Below, piece by piece: positions 16,884-25,913 of a DNA stretch of 64,000 nt (position 1 is its first letter; each line of letters starts with the position of its first letter). The notes beneath the pieces were generated by a model. It did no database searches and had not been told where the DNA came from. It saw only the letters and a list, made by a program, of their open reading frames with translations. The stretch comes from Leucobacter allii (lineage in GTDB: Bacteria; Actinomycetota; Actinomycetes; Actinomycetales; Microbacteriaceae): NCBI RefSeq assembly GCF_022919155.1, contig NZ_CP095045.1, positions 3,038,001 to 3,102,000 on the forward strand. Direction: 5' to 3'. The position numbers and the translations under genes were made by a program.

Positions 16884-17692
16884 TCCGCGTCCTCGTCGTC
16901 GACGATCAGGAGCTCGTCCGCTCCGGCTTCCGCATCATCCTCGAGTCGGAGCCCGACATCGAGGTGGTCGGCGAGGCGGCCGACGGCGCCGCGGCGGTCG
17001 CGCTGGCCCGGCGCCTCTCCCCCGACGTCATCTGCATGGATGTCGAGATGCCCGGGCTCGACGGCATCGAGGCCTCCCGGAGCATCATGAGCGCCGCGGC
17101 GGGGGCCGGGGAGGGGACCGCGCCCGCGATCCTCGTGCTCACGACCTTCGGGCACGAGCGCTACCTCTTCGACGCGCTCGCGGCGGGCGTGAGCGGATTC
17201 CTGCTGAAGAGCTCGCGCGCCGAGCAGCTGATCGAGGCGGTGCGCGCGCTCGCGGACGGCCAGGCGCTCCTCGGCCCGGATGTGACGCGCGCCGTGATCG
17301 CCCGGGTCTCCGAGGATCGCGCCGAGCGCAGCGGCGGTGCGGACGGCAGCGATGCGGGGCGCGAGGGCTCCGCCGCCGCGGAACCGGTCACGGGCTCGGC
17401 GCGAGCGGGCGCGGAGGATGCGCAGGGTACCGATACGGCGGGCACCGATGCGCCGGGCGCCGATGCCGGGGGCGGCGATCCGCTGGGCCGGGCGATGGCG
17501 GCGGCCGGCCTCACCGAGCGCGAGCGCGAGGTGCTCCGCCTCGTCGCCGAGGGCCGCTCGAACGGCGAGATCGCCGCGGCGCTCTTCCTCGGGGAGGCCA
17601 CCGTCAAGACCCACGTCTCCAACACGCTGCAGAAGCTCGGGGTGCGCGACCGCATCCAGGCGGTCGTCTGGGCGCACACCCGGGAGGGGTGA
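16880..17692 (+). CDS. Response regulator, NarL/LuxR family
   Basis: 270 residues. Receiver with acidic pair VVDDQE, phospho-acceptor Asp54 (ICMDVEMPGLDG), and conserved TTFG and KSS switch residues. The C-terminal LuxR helix-turn-helix is LTEREREVLRLVAEGRSNGEIA with VKTHVSNTLQKLGV. Between them lies an unusually long Gly/Ala/Asp-rich linker of about 60 residues (near 145-205) where typical members have about 20. Cotranscribed with the kinase. Probably regulates the divergent ABC exporter. Confidence 0.92.
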   Translation: MIRVLVVDDQELVRSGFRIILESEPDIEVVGEAADGAAAVALARRLSPDVICMDVEMPGLDGIEASRSIMSAAAGAGEGTAPAILVLTTFGHERYLFDALAAGVSGFLLKSSRAEQLIEAVRALADGQALLGPDVTRAVIARVSEDRAERSGGADGSDAGREGSAAAEPVTGSARAGAEDAQGTDTAGTDAPGADAGGGDPLGRAMAAAGLTEREREVLRLVAEGRSNGEIAAALFLGEATVKTHVSNTLQKLGVRDRIQAVVWAHTREG

Positions 17693-17734
17693 CGGCGGCG
17701 CGGAAGGACGCGCTCCGGCGGCGGCGCTCCTCGT

Positions 17735-17800
17735 CCCCGATCGGGGTGTCGCCTGGCGTCGCGCCGAACCTGCGCTTCGTGCAGGGGGGACGGGCGACAC
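17735..17800. repeat. Palindromes in convergent gap
   Basis: CCCCGATCGGGG (17735-17746) is a perfect 12-bp palindrome. GTGTCGCC (17746-17753) can pair with GGCGACAC (17793-17800). The gap lies between the ends of the response regulator (+) and LacI (-) genes; a termination role is possible but no T tract is present. Confidence 0.35.
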
Positions 17801-17894
17801 GCGCAAACTCGTCTTCACGACCGGCCGCGGAACCGGCCACCACCGCACCCCGAACGCGCCGTTCCGTGAACTCCGCGCTCCCGTTCTCCCGCGC

Positions 17895-18902
17895 TCAGCC
17901 CCCGGTCGAGGCCCGCACGACGAGCTCGGGGGTGAACACGATCTGCTCGTGCGCCGACGCGGAGCCGGCATCCGCCTCCCGCAGCAGCAGCTCGACGGCC
18001 GTGCTGCCGATCTCGATGGCCGGCTGCCGCACCGAGCTGATCGGCACGACGGCCGCGCTCGCGAAGTCGATGTCGTCGTAGCCGATGAGCGCGATGTCCT
18101 CGGGCACCCGGAGCGATCCGGTCATGACGAGCGCCTGGAGCACGCCCATCGCGAGCAGGTCGTTCGCGGCGAAGACGGCGTCGGGGCGTTCCGACGCCGG
18201 CATGCCGGCGATCCGCTCGCCGATGCGGCGCCCCTCGAGCACGCTGAGCGCCTGCGTCGGGAACACCTCGAGCGTCGCGTCGGGCCGCGCCGCGACGGCG
18301 GACCGCGCGCCGTTGAGGCGGTCGGCGACCTGCTGGATGTCGACCGGCCCGCCGACGAAGGCGATGCGGCGCCGACCGCGGTCGAGCAGATGCGCCGCGG
18401 CGATCCGGCCGCCCTCGACGTCATCGACGGAGACGGAGGAGAAGGAACGGTCGCTCGATCCGCGGTCGACGAGGACCACCGGGGTGCCCGCCTCGCGCAG
18501 CCGCCACAGCCCCGTGAGGTCGGCCTGCACCGGCGTGATGAGCACGCCGGCGACGCGGTGCTGCTCGAACATCTCGAGCATGGCGCGCTCGCGCGCCGCC
18601 GAGTCGTCGCTCGCCCCGAGCAGCACGGTGTAGCCGTCGTCGACCGCACGGTGCTGCGCACCGTGGGCGACGTCCATGAAGAAGGGGTTGCGCGTGTCGA
18701 GCACGACGAGGCCGAAACTGCGGCTGCGGCCCGCCCGCAGCTGCCGCGCCGCGTCGTTGCGCACGAAGCCGAGGCGCTCGATCGCCTCCGCGACGCGCTC
18801 GACGGTCGCCGGTGCCACGACCTCCGGGCGGTTCAGCACGTTCGAGACGGTGCCCACGGAGACGCCGGCGGCACGGGCGACGTCCCGGATACTCACGGCC
18901 AT
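17895..18902 (-). CDS. LacI family regulator, probable L-rhamnose operon repressor
   Basis: 335 residues. N-terminal LacI helix-turn-helix and hinge: SIRDVARAAGVSVGTVSNVLNRPEVVAP, then a periplasmic-binding-protein-like effector domain (VVLDTRNPFFMDVAHGA, AVFAANDLLAMGVLQAL, IALIGYDDIDFASA). ATG at 18902 has AAGGGGA upstream. It is divergent from the rhamnose transport operon, and two TGAAACG-type palindromes lie in the shared gap. Repression relieved by rhamnose or rhamnulose is the natural inference; the effector is not shown by sequence. Confidence 0.9.
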   Translation of the reverse strand: MAVSIRDVARAAGVSVGTVSNVLNRPEVVAPATVERVAEAIERLGFVRNDAARQLRAGRSRSFGLVVLDTRNPFFMDVAHGAQHRAVDDGYTVLLGASDDSAARERAMLEMFEQHRVAGVLITPVQADLTGLWRLREAGTPVVLVDRGSSDRSFSSVSVDDVEGGRIAAAHLLDRGRRRIAFVGGPVDIQQVADRLNGARSAVAARPDATLEVFPTQALSVLEGRRIGERIAGMPASERPDAVFAANDLLAMGVLQALVMTGSLRVPEDIALIGYDDIDFASAAVVPISSVRQPAIEIGSTAVELLLREADAGSASAHEQIVFTPELVVRASTGG

Positions 18903-18976
18903 CTCGCGTCCCCTTCGCTCTCCGCGCGACAGGCTCCCGCGGCTGGTGCCCCGAGTCTAGCGAGACTTTCACGAAA

Positions 18977-18990
18977 TTGAAACGCTTCAA
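18977..18990. promoter_or_regulatory. LacI-type operator O1
   Basis: TTGAAACGCTTCAA is a near-perfect palindrome with the central CG typical of LacI-family sites. It lies nearer the lacI start and may mediate autoregulation. Confidence 0.65.
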
Positions 18991-19020
18991 TAACATTTCG
19001 GCGACGGCCGAAACCCCGCC

Positions 19021-19050
19021 TTGACTCACGTGAAACAATCGTGCTTAAAT
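19021..19050 (+). promoter_or_regulatory. Promoter of the rhamnose transport operon
   Basis: TTGACT (19021-19026), 18-bp spacer, TTAAAT (19045-19050). The start point would fall near 19057, just before operator O2. Confidence 0.6.
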
Positions 19051-19065
19051 CCTCGATGACCGAGG

Positions 19066-19079
19066 TTGAAACGATTCAT
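19066..19079. promoter_or_regulatory. LacI-type operator O2
   Basis: TTGAAACGATTCAT contains the palindromic TGAAACG/ATTCA pattern. It is placed just downstream of the predicted transcription start of the rhamnose operon, the classic position for repression. Confidence 0.65.
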
Positions 19080-19130
19080 TTCACCCTCCAGCCCTTCTCT
19101 CCCGATTGCCGCGCAGGCGGCAGGAAACCC

Positions 19131-20729
19131 GTGAGTTCAATGAAGAGATCACCCGCCAGCGAGCCGCTGCTCGAGCTCAGCGGCGTCACCAAGGCCTTCG
19201 GCCAGGTCATCGCGCTCCGCGACGGCTGCATCGCCCTGCACCCCGGCTCGATCCACGCGCTCGTCGGCGAGAACGGCGCCGGCAAGTCCACGGTCGTCAA
19301 GATCATCGCCGGGCTCTACCGCCGCGACGCCGGTGAGATCCGCCTCGCGGGCGAGCTCGTGGACTTCACGACGACGGCCGAGGCGAAGGCCGCGGGCATC
19401 GCGGTCATCTACCAGGAGCCCACGCTCTTCCCCGACCTCTCGGTCACCGAGAACATCTTCATGGGGCGTCAGCCGCGCGGTCGCTTCGGCCGCATCGATC
19501 GCGCGCGCATGCACGCCGAGGTCGAGACGCTCTTCGCCCGACTCGGCGTGACGATGGATCCCGACCGCACCGCAGACGGGCTCTCGATCGCCGACCAGCA
19601 GATGATCGAGATCGCCAAGGCCATCTCGCTCGACGCGCGCGTGCTCATCATGGACGAGCCGACCGCGGCCCTCTCGGGCATCGAGGTCGACCGCCTCTTC
19701 CAGGTCGCCCGCGCACTGCGCGACGAGGGCCGGGCGCTCGTCTTCATCTCCCACCGCTTCGACGAGGTCTTCGACCTCTGCGACACCATCACGGTCATGC
19801 GCGACGGCAGCTACGTCTCGACCCGCGACATCGCGGAGACGGATCCCGACGGCGTCGTCGCCGAGATGGTCGGCCGCGAGATTACCGAGCTCTTCCCGAA
19901 GCTCGAGGCCGAGATCGGCGCGCCCCTGCTCGAGGTCGAGGGCCTCACGAGCCCCGGGGTCTTCTCCGACATCAGCTTCACGGTGCGCGCCGGGGAGATC
20001 GTCGGCCTCGCCGGGCTCGTCGGCGCCGGCCGCAGCGAGGTCGCCCGCGCCGTGTTCGGCGTGGACGGCTACCGCAGCGGCCGCGTGACCCTCGCGGGCA
20101 AGCGGGTCCCCAAGGGCAAGCCCACCGCCGCGATGCGCGCCGGCCTCGCGCTCGTCCCCGAGGATCGCCGCAAGCAGGGCCTCGTGCTCGAGGAGAGCGT
20201 CGCGCGCAACACCGCCGCCGTCGTCCTCGACTCCATCGCGAAGCTCGGGCTCGTGACGGCCGGCGCGGAGAACCGCGCGGCGCGGCCCTGGTCGGAGCGC
20301 CTCGAGGTGAAGACCAACGCGATGAGCACCATCGCGGGCACCCTCTCGGGCGGCAACCAGCAGAAGGTGGTGCTCGGCAAGTGGCTCGCCACGGATCCGC
20401 GCGTGCTCATCATCGACGAGCCCACGCGCGGCATCGACGTCGGCACGAAGTCCGAGGTCCACCGGCTGCTCTCGACCCTCGCCCAGCAGGGCATGGGCGT
20501 GCTCATGATCTCGAGCGAGCTGCCCGAGGTGCTCGGCATGGCCGACCGCGTCGTGGTGATGCGGGAGGGCAGGATCACGGCGACCATCGACCGCGCGGAC
20601 GCCACCCAGGAGAACGTCATGCGCGCGGCCACGCAGAGCACCGGATCCGACGATCGCGCCGCGGGCGAGCCCGCTCCGCACTCCGACCACCCCGCGGCCG
20701 ACCACACCGAGACGGAGCAGCAGGCATGA
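19131..20729 (+). CDS. rhaT: Sugar ABC transporter ATPase, two-domain CUT2, probable L-rhamnose
   Basis: 532 residues from the GTG at 19131 (ATG at 19140 is also possible; the open frame runs back to 19041 but that part is operator DNA). Two fused ATPase domains. The first has Walker [10 protein letters not shown] and DEPTAALSG. The second has a degenerate Walker A ([10 protein letters not shown], no Lys) but an intact signature [15 protein letters not shown] and [10 protein letters not shown], as in RbsA/XylG proteins. Energises uptake through the two permeases encoded next; the stop overlaps the first permease ATG by 4 bp. Rhamnose is inferred from the adjacent mutarotase and isomerase genes. 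Confidence 0.92.
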   Translation: MSSMKRSPASEPLLELSGVTKAFGQVIALRDGCIALHPGSIHALVGENGAGKSTVVKIIAGLYRRDAGEIRLAGELVDFTTTAEAKAAGIAVIYQEPTLFPDLSVTENIFMGRQPRGRFGRIDRARMHAEVETLFARLGVTMDPDRTADGLSIADQQMIEIAKAISLDARVLIMDEPTAALSGIEVDRLFQVARALRDEGRALVFISHRFDEVFDLCDTITVMRDGSYVSTRDIAETDPDGVVAEMVGREITELFPKLEAEIGAPLLEVEGLTSPGVFSDISFTVRAGEIVGLAGLVGAGRSEVARAVFGVDGYRSGRVTLAGKRVPKGKPTAAMRAGLALVPEDRRKQGLVLEESVARNTAAVVLDSIAKLGLVTAGAENRAARPWSERLEVKTNAMSTIAGTLSGGNQQKVVLGKWLATDPRVLIIDEPTRGIDVGTKSEVHRLLSTLAQQGMGVLMISSELPEVLGMADRVVVMREGRITATIDRADATQENVMRAATQSTGSDDRAAGEPAPHSDHPAADHTETEQQA

Positions 20730-21775
20730 GCACCACGACCGCGCCGGCCCCGGCGCAGACCCCCGAGCGCCGCAGCGGCTTCGGCACCGCCTTCGGGCGG
20801 CTCGCCCGCGCCCGCGAGGCGAGCATCGTCCTCGCGGTCCTCATCGTCGTGCTCGCCGCGACGCTGACGAACCCGAACTTCCTCTTCTCCGCCGACGGCT
20901 ACCGCGACCTGTGGCTCACGCCCTCGCTCCTCGCGCTCGTCGCCATCGGCCAGGCCGTCGTGCTCATCACGCGCAACGTCGACCTCTCCGTGGGCTCGAT
21001 CCTCGGGCTGAGCGCCTACCTCACGGGGCGCCTCTTCATCGACCTGCCCGGGCTCCCCATGATCGCCGTGATCCTCATCGCGGTCGTCTTCGGCGGTCTC
21101 CTCGGCCTCATCAACGGCGCGCTCGTGGCCTTCGCCAAGGTCCCGGCCCTCGTCATCACCCTCGGCACGATGTACGCCTACCGCGGCATCAACGTATGGT
21201 GGACCGGATCCGACCGCATCAACGCCTCCGACATGCCGAAGCCGTTCCTCGCGCTCGGCACCGCGCAGATCCTCACCATCCCGGTGCTCACCATCATCGC
21301 GGTCGTCGTGCTCATCGCCGTGGCCTGGTGGATGCGCAACACCCGCGCGGGTCGCGAGTGCTACGCCATCGGCTCCGATCCCGCGGCGGCCGAGCTCTAC
21401 GGCCTGCCCGTCACGCGGCGCATCCTCACGGCCTTCGTGCTCTCGGGAGCGCTCTCCGGCTTCGCCGGGGTGCTCTACGCCGCGCGCTACGGCACCATCA
21501 ACTCGCAGGCGGGATCCGGCTGGGAGCTCGACGCGGTCGGAGCCGCCGTCATCGGCGGCGTCGCGATCTTCGGCGGCGTCGGCACCGTCTGGGGCGCCGC
21601 GATCGGCGCGGTGCTGCTCATGACCATCAACCGCGTGCTCCCCGTCATCGGGGTGCCCGACTTCTGGCAGCGCGCCGTCGTCGGCGTCCTCATCATCGGC
21701 GCGATCGTGCTCGACCGGGTGCTCTCGCTCCGGCAGCACCGAAAACTCATCGAAGGACGGGAGGCGAAGCAATGA
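20726..21775 (+). CDS. rhaP: Sugar ABC transporter permease 1, probable L-rhamnose
   Basis: 349 residues, about 9-10 membrane helices, BPD_transp_2 type as in Rbs[22 protein letters not shown] and [26 protein letters not shown] are the family's conserved segments, the latter being the ATPase-coupling loop. It overlaps both neighbouring genes by 4 bp, so ATPase and two permeases form one translationally coupled block. Two different permeases are typical of rhamnose and autoinducer-2 CUT2 systems. N-terminal 30 residues are polar and cytoplasmic. Confidence 0.92.
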   Translation: MSTTTAPAPAQTPERRSGFGTAFGRLARAREASIVLAVLIVVLAATLTNPNFLFSADGYRDLWLTPSLLALVAIGQAVVLITRNVDLSVGSILGLSAYLTGRLFIDLPGLPMIAVILIAVVFGGLLGLINGALVAFAKVPALVITLGTMYAYRGINVWWTGSDRINASDMPKPFLALGTAQILTIPVLTIIAVVVLIAVAWWMRNTRAGRECYAIGSDPAAAELYGLPVTRRILTAFVLSGALSGFAGVLYAARYGTINSQAGSGWELDAVGAAVIGGVAIFGGVGTVWGAAIGAVLLMTINRVLPVIGVPDFWQRAVVGVLIIGAIVLDRVLSLRQHRKLIEGREAKQ

Positions 21776-22836
21776 GCGCCACGACGACCAGCACCCGCAC
21801 GACGGGGCTGCGCCCCATCGCGGAGTACGACCGCCCGCTGTGGCAGCGCCTGCTCCTCACCCGGGAGACCGCCATCATCGCGCTCTTCGTGATCGTCGTC
21901 GTCGCGGCGGCGGTGATCGTGCCGAACTTCGGCAGCAAGATCACGATGACCTACCTGCTCCTCGACATGTTCCCGGTGCTCATCATCGCCCTCCCCATGA
22001 CGGCGATCATCGTCACGGGCGAGATCGATCTCTCCGTCGCGAGCGTCGTCGGGCTCTCGAGCGTCCTCACCGGCGTCCTCACCCAGGCGGGCGTGCCCTT
22101 CGGGCTCACGATCGTCCTCGCGATCATCGCCGGCGTCCTCTGCGGCGCCGTGAACGGCTTCCTCGTGACGGTGGTCGGCCTGCCGTCGCTCGCCGTGACG
22201 ATCGGCACCCTGGCCCTCTACCGCGGACTCGCGGTGGGACTGCTCGGCACCACGGCGGTCACCGACTTCCCCGCCTTCTGGACGGACCTCGCCAAGGAGA
22301 AGATCGGCTCGACCGGCATCCCGGTCGTCGTGATCCTCTTCATCGTGCTGCTCGCGGCCTTCGCGATCCTGCTGCACTTCACCCGCTTCGGCCGCGGCGT
22401 CTTCGCCATCGGCCTCTCCCCCGAGGCCGCGCGCTTCTCGGGCGTGGACGTGGGGCGCACGAAGCTCATCCTCTTCGTCCTCAGCGGCGCCGTCGCGGCG
22501 CTCGGCGGCATCTACTACACGCTGCGCTACGGCTCCGCCCGCGGCGACAACGCGACCGGCATGGAGATGCAGGTCATCGCCGCGGTCCTCCTCGGCGGCG
22601 TGTCGATCTTCGGCGGCCGCGGCGCCCTCCACGGCGTCGTCGCCGGCGTGCTCCTCATCGGCGTCCTCGGCAGCGCGCTGCGACTCGCGAACGTCACGAG
22701 CGACGTGATCAACATCATCACCGGCGTGCTCCTCATCGCCGCGGTCGTCTCCTCGAGCGTGCTCGCCGCGATCCGAAGCCGTCGGAAGTCGACGCGGAAA
22801 CCCAGACTCGTCGGGACCGGACCGGGCAACGCCTGA
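21772..22836 (+). CDS. rhaQ: Sugar ABC transporter permease 2, probable L-rhamnose
   Basis: 354 residues with about 9-10 membrane helices. PMTAIIVTGEIDLSVASVVGL and HFTRFGRGVFAIGLSPEAARFSGVDV are conserved BPD_transp_2 segments. It differs clearly from permease 1, so the channel is probably a heterodimer. The C-terminus is basic (RSRRKSTRK). Its ATG overlaps the permease 1 stop by 4 bp; 73 bp separate it from the binding protein gene. Confidence 0.92.
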   Translation: MSATTTSTRTTGLRPIAEYDRPLWQRLLLTRETAIIALFVIVVVAAAVIVPNFGSKITMTYLLLDMFPVLIIALPMTAIIVTGEIDLSVASVVGLSSVLTGVLTQAGVPFGLTIVLAIIAGVLCGAVNGFLVTVVGLPSLAVTIGTLALYRGLAVGLLGTTAVTDFPAFWTDLAKEKIGSTGIPVVVILFIVLLAAFAILLHFTRFGRGVFAIGLSPEAARFSGVDVGRTKLILFVLSGAVAALGGIYYTLRYGSARGDNATGMEMQVIAAVLLGGVSIFGGRGALHGVVAGVLLIGVLGSALRLANVTSDVINIITGVLLIAAVVSSSVLAAIRSRRKSTRKPRLVGTGPGNA

Positions 22837-22909
22837 GCCACCCGCACCGCCCCACCGAAACCCCCACGCATCACCCACCGCCCCTCGGGGCACGAAAGGA
22901 AACAGAACG

Positions 22910-23956
22910 ATGTGGTTCCAGAAGAACACGAAGAAGGCCGGCGCGATCATCGCCCTCGCTGCCAGCGCCGCCCTGGTGCTGTCGGGCTGCTCCAGCAGCG
23001 GCGATTCGGGATCGGGCGACGCCGGTTCCGGTGACTCGGGCTCCGGCGCGAGCGTCACCTTCCTGCCGAAGAACCTCGGCAACCCCTACTTCGACACCTC
23101 GAGCAAGGGCGGCGAGGCGGCCGTCGAGGAGTTCGGCGGCACCTTCAACGAGGTCGGCCCGGCCGAGGCCACGCCCGACGCGCAGGTCAGCTTCATCAAC
23201 ACGGCCACGCAGCAGGGCGTGGATGCGCTCGCCGTCTCGGCGAACGATCCGCAGGCCATCTGCGACGCGCTCAACGAGGCGCGCGACAACGACGTGAAGG
23301 TCGTCACCTTCGACTCCGACACGAACACCGACTGCCGCGACCTCTTCATCAACCAGGCCGACGCCGCCGGCATCGCCCAGGTGCAGGTCGACATGATCAC
23401 CGAGCAGATTGGCGACAAGGGCCAGATCGCGATCCTCTCGGCCGCGGCCAACGCGACCAACCAGAACGCCTGGATCGACCTCATGAAGGAGGAGCTCGAG
23501 GCGAACCACCCGGACGTGGAGCTCGTCGAGGTCGTCTACGGCGACGACGACGACCAGACCTCGTTCGACAAGACCGCGGCCCTGCTGCAGACCTACCCGG
23601 AGCTCAAGGGCATCGTCTCGCCGACCACCGTCGGCATCGCCGCGGCGGCGCGCTACCTCTCCACCTCCGACGCGAAGGGCGAGGTCGCGGTCACGGGCCT
23701 CGGCACCCCGAACCAGATGCGCGAGTACGTCGAGGACGGCACCGTCACCGAGTTCGCGCTGTGGAACCCCGAGGAGCTCGGCTACCTCACCGCCTACGCC
23801 GCGAACGCGCTCGTCGCGGGCGACATCACCGGCGCCGAGGGCGACACCTTCGAGGCCGGCGATCTCGGCGAGTACGAGGTCGGCGCCGACGGCGTTGTCC
23901 TGCTCGGCGACCCGTTCCGCTTCAACGCCGAGAACATCGACGACTTCGACTTCTGA
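22910..23956 (+). CDS. rhaS: Sugar-binding lipoprotein, probable L-rhamnose
   Basis: 348 residues. Signal peptide with lipobox VLSGC and Cys27, then a Gly/Ser-rich spacer (about 28-47). The mature domain is a type I periplasmic binding fold: VTFLPKNLGNPYFDTSSKGGEAA near the N-terminus, DALAVSANDPQAICDALNEA and VVTFDSDTNTDCRD (sugar site). AAAGGAAA precedes the ATG. Captures the sugar outside the membrane and delivers it to the two permeases. Family members next to rhaM/rhaI bind L-rhamnose. Confidence 0.9.
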   Translation: MWFQKNTKKAGAIIALAASAALVLSGCSSSGDSGSGDAGSGDSGSGASVTFLPKNLGNPYFDTSSKGGEAAVEEFGGTFNEVGPAEATPDAQVSFINTATQQGVDALAVSANDPQAICDALNEARDNDVKVVTFDSDTNTDCRDLFINQADAAGIAQVQVDMITEQIGDKGQIAILSAAANATNQNAWIDLMKEELEANHPDVELVEVVYGDDDDQTSFDKTAALLQTYPELKGIVSPTTVGIAAAARYLSTSDAKGEVAVTGLGTPNQMREYVEDGTVTEFALWNPEELGYLTAYAANALVAGDITGAEGDTFEAGDLGEYEVGADGVVLLGDPFRFNAENIDDFDF

Positions 23957-24117
23957 GTCGTCCCCGCGGGGCCCGGTCGGGCCCCGCGGGTCCCCCGGCC
24001 GCCGCGGACGCCGACCGCTTCCCGGCGCCCGGATCCCTCGTCCGCTCGCGGATCGCCGATCCCGCACTCCGGTCCCGATCCGCGCCCCGATCCCGATCCC
24101 CACCCCGAGGAGGACCC

Positions 24118-24504
24118 GTGCGCGTCTGCTTCCAGATGCAGGTGAAGCCCGATCGCCTCGAGGCCTACACCGCCCACCACGCCGCCGTCTGGCCCGAGAT
24201 GCTCGAGGCCATCGAGGCCGCCGGCCGCCGCAACTACTCCCTCTTCCTCCGCCCCGACGGCCTGCTCATCGGCTACTACGAGACCGATGACGACGAGGCC
24301 GCCCAGCGGGCGCTGGCCGCCGACCCGCGCACCGCCGCGTGGGAGGCCCGCATGGCCGACTACTTCGTCTCCTCCTCCGGGCGTCCGGATCAGGAGGCCC
24401 CCAGAATTCCCGAGGTGTTCCACCTCGAAGACCAGCTCGCCCGCCATCGCGCGGGCTCCTCCCGCCGCGGGGATCCCGAGACCGCGGCTGCAGAACCCCG
24501 ATAG
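24118..24504 (+). CDS. rhaM: L-rhamnose mutarotase
   Basis: 128 residues from a GTG with GAGGAGGA upstream. Interconverts alpha and beta L-rhamnopyranose. VRVCFQMQVKPDRLEAYTAHHAAVWPEML carries the conserved active-site His of the family, and NYSLFLRPDGLLIGYYETDD and WEARMADYF match the RhaU/RhaM beta-barrel core. The usual length is about 104 residues; the extra C-terminal 25 are polar and poorly conserved. It follows the binding protein by 161 bp of GATCCC-rich DNA and precedes the isomerase by 12 bp. Confidence 0.92.
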   Translation: MRVCFQMQVKPDRLEAYTAHHAAVWPEMLEAIEAAGRRNYSLFLRPDGLLIGYYETDDDEAAQRALAADPRTAAWEARMADYFVSSSGRPDQEAPRIPEVFHLEDQLARHRAGSSRRGDPETAAAEPR

Positions 24505-24516
24505 GAAGCGCAGATC

Positions 24517-25689
24517 ATGAGCACCCCCTTGTCCCCCGACTCCCTCGCCGTCCTCGCGCGGCAGGCCATCGAGGTCCCCTCCTGGGCCTACGGCAACTCC
24601 GGGACCCGCTTCAAGGTGTTCGGCACGCCGGGCACGCCGCGCGATCCCTTCGAGAAGGTCGCCGACGCCGCCCAGGTGCACCGCTACACCGGCCTCGCCC
24701 CCGCCGTGGCCATCCACATCCCGTGGGACAAGGTCGAGGACTACGACGCGCTCACGGGCTACGCGCACGATCAGGGCGTCGCGATCGGCACGGTGAACTC
24801 GAACACGTTCCAGGACGACGACTACAAGTTCGGCGCGCTCACCCACGAGGACGCGGCGATCCGGCGCAAGGCGATCGATCACCACTTCGAGTGCATCGAC
24901 ATCATGGGGCGGACCGGCTCGCGCGATCTGAAGATCTGGCTCGCCGAGGGGTCGAACTACCCCGGGCAGGCCGATCTGCGCGGGCGTCAGGATCGCCTCC
25001 AGGAGTCCCTGCAGGAGATCTACGCCAGGCTCTCGGGCGATCAGCGCCTGGTGCTCGAGTACAAGTTCTTCGAGCCGGCGTTCTACCACACCGATGTGCC
25101 GGACTGGGGCACCTCCTACGCGCAGGTGTCCGCGCTCGGCGAGCGCGCCATGGTGTGCCTCGACACCGGGCACCACGCCCCCGGGACGAACATCGAGTTC
25201 ATCGTCATGCAGCTGCTGCGCCTCGGCAAGCTCGGCTCCTTCGACTTCAACTCCCGCTTCTACGCCGACGACGACCTCATCGTCGGCGCGGCGGATCCCT
25301 TCCAGCTCTTCCGCATCCTCTTCGAGGTGCTCCGCGGCGGCGGGCTCGACGAGGACAGCCCGGTCGCCTTCATGCTCGACCAGTGCCACAACGTCGAGGA
25401 CAAGATCCCCGGCCAGATCCGCTCGGTGCTCAACGTGCAGGAGATGACGGCGCGCGCGCTGCTCGTGGACCGCGAAGCGCTCGCGACGGCGCAGCGCGCG
25501 GGCGACGTGCTCGGCGCGAACGCGATCTTCATGGACGCCTACCAGACTGACGTGCGCCCCGCGCTCGCGGAGTGGCGCGCCTCCCGCGGGCTCCCCGAGG
25601 ATCCGATGGCGGCCTATGCGGCCTCGGGCTACTTCGAGAAGATCTCCGCGGAGCGGGTCGGCGGCACGCAGGCCAGCTGGGGCGCGTAG
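24517..25689 (+). CDS. rhaI: L-rhamnose isomerase
   Basis: 390 residues. Converts L-rhamnose to L-rhamnulose with Mn2+ or Zn2+ in the cytosol. The sequence resembles the Pseudomonas stutzeri/Rhizobium type rather than E. coli RhaA: VPSWAYGNSGTRFKVF at the N-terminus, GTVNSNTFQD, LEYKFFEPAFYHTDVPDWG (metal and substrate site), CLDTGHHAPGTNIEF and SFDFNSRFYADDDL with metal-binding His and Asp residues. TIM-barrel fold. Last gene of the transport operon. The kinase and aldolase for the next steps lie at 37035-40539. Confidence 0.94.
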   Translation: MSTPLSPDSLAVLARQAIEVPSWAYGNSGTRFKVFGTPGTPRDPFEKVADAAQVHRYTGLAPAVAIHIPWDKVEDYDALTGYAHDQGVAIGTVNSNTFQDDDYKFGALTHEDAAIRRKAIDHHFECIDIMGRTGSRDLKIWLAEGSNYPGQADLRGRQDRLQESLQEIYARLSGDQRLVLEYKFFEPAFYHTDVPDWGTSYAQVSALGERAMVCLDTGHHAPGTNIEFIVMQLLRLGKLGSFDFNSRFYADDDLIVGAADPFQLFRILFEVLRGGGLDEDSPVAFMLDQCHNVEDKIPGQIRSVLNVQEMTARALLVDREALATAQRAGDVLGANAIFMDAYQTDVRPALAEWRASRGLPEDPMAAYAASGYFEKISAERVGGTQASWGA

Positions 25690-25748
25690 CTCCGGCCGAC
25701 GGGCCGGGCCGGGTAGGGCCGGGCCGGGTCGACTCGGCCCGTCTCCCC

Positions 25749-25807
25749 CTCGCACGTCAGTCGTTGCGACTTCGCAGGCGATCTACCGACAACTCCTGAC
25801 GTGCGAG
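25749..25807. repeat. 59-bp dispersed palindromic element, copy A
   Basis: Perfect 12-bp inverted ends CTCGCACGTCAG (25749-25760) and CTGACGTGCGAG (25796-25807) around a 35-bp centre. It is the same element as 34470-34528 and 34630-34688 and shares ends with 47536-47594. It lies between rhaI and the second lacI gene. Confidence 0.9.
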
Positions 25808-25838
25808 CGGTGAGAAGCGAGCAGGGCGTAGGCCGTTC

Positions 25839-25850
25839 CTGACGTGCGAG
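25839..25850. repeat. Orphan end of the 59-bp element
   Basis: CTGACGTGCGAG repeats the right end of copy A, 32 bp beyond it, without a matching left end. Confidence 0.8.
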
Positions 25851-25865
25851 CGGCGGCGCGGGGGA

Positions 25866-25883
25866 TAGTATTGTTCAATGAAC
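25866..25883 (+). promoter_or_regulatory. -10 box and operator of the second lacI gene
   Basis: TAGTAT (25866-25871) is a plausible -10. GTTCAATGAAC (25873-25883) is a perfect palindrome over the predicted start point and matches the two palindromes at 34100-34131, supporting autoregulation. Confidence 0.6.
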
Positions 25884-25913
25884 CATTCCCGGACCCCGGC
25901 GAGGCGCTAGCCC

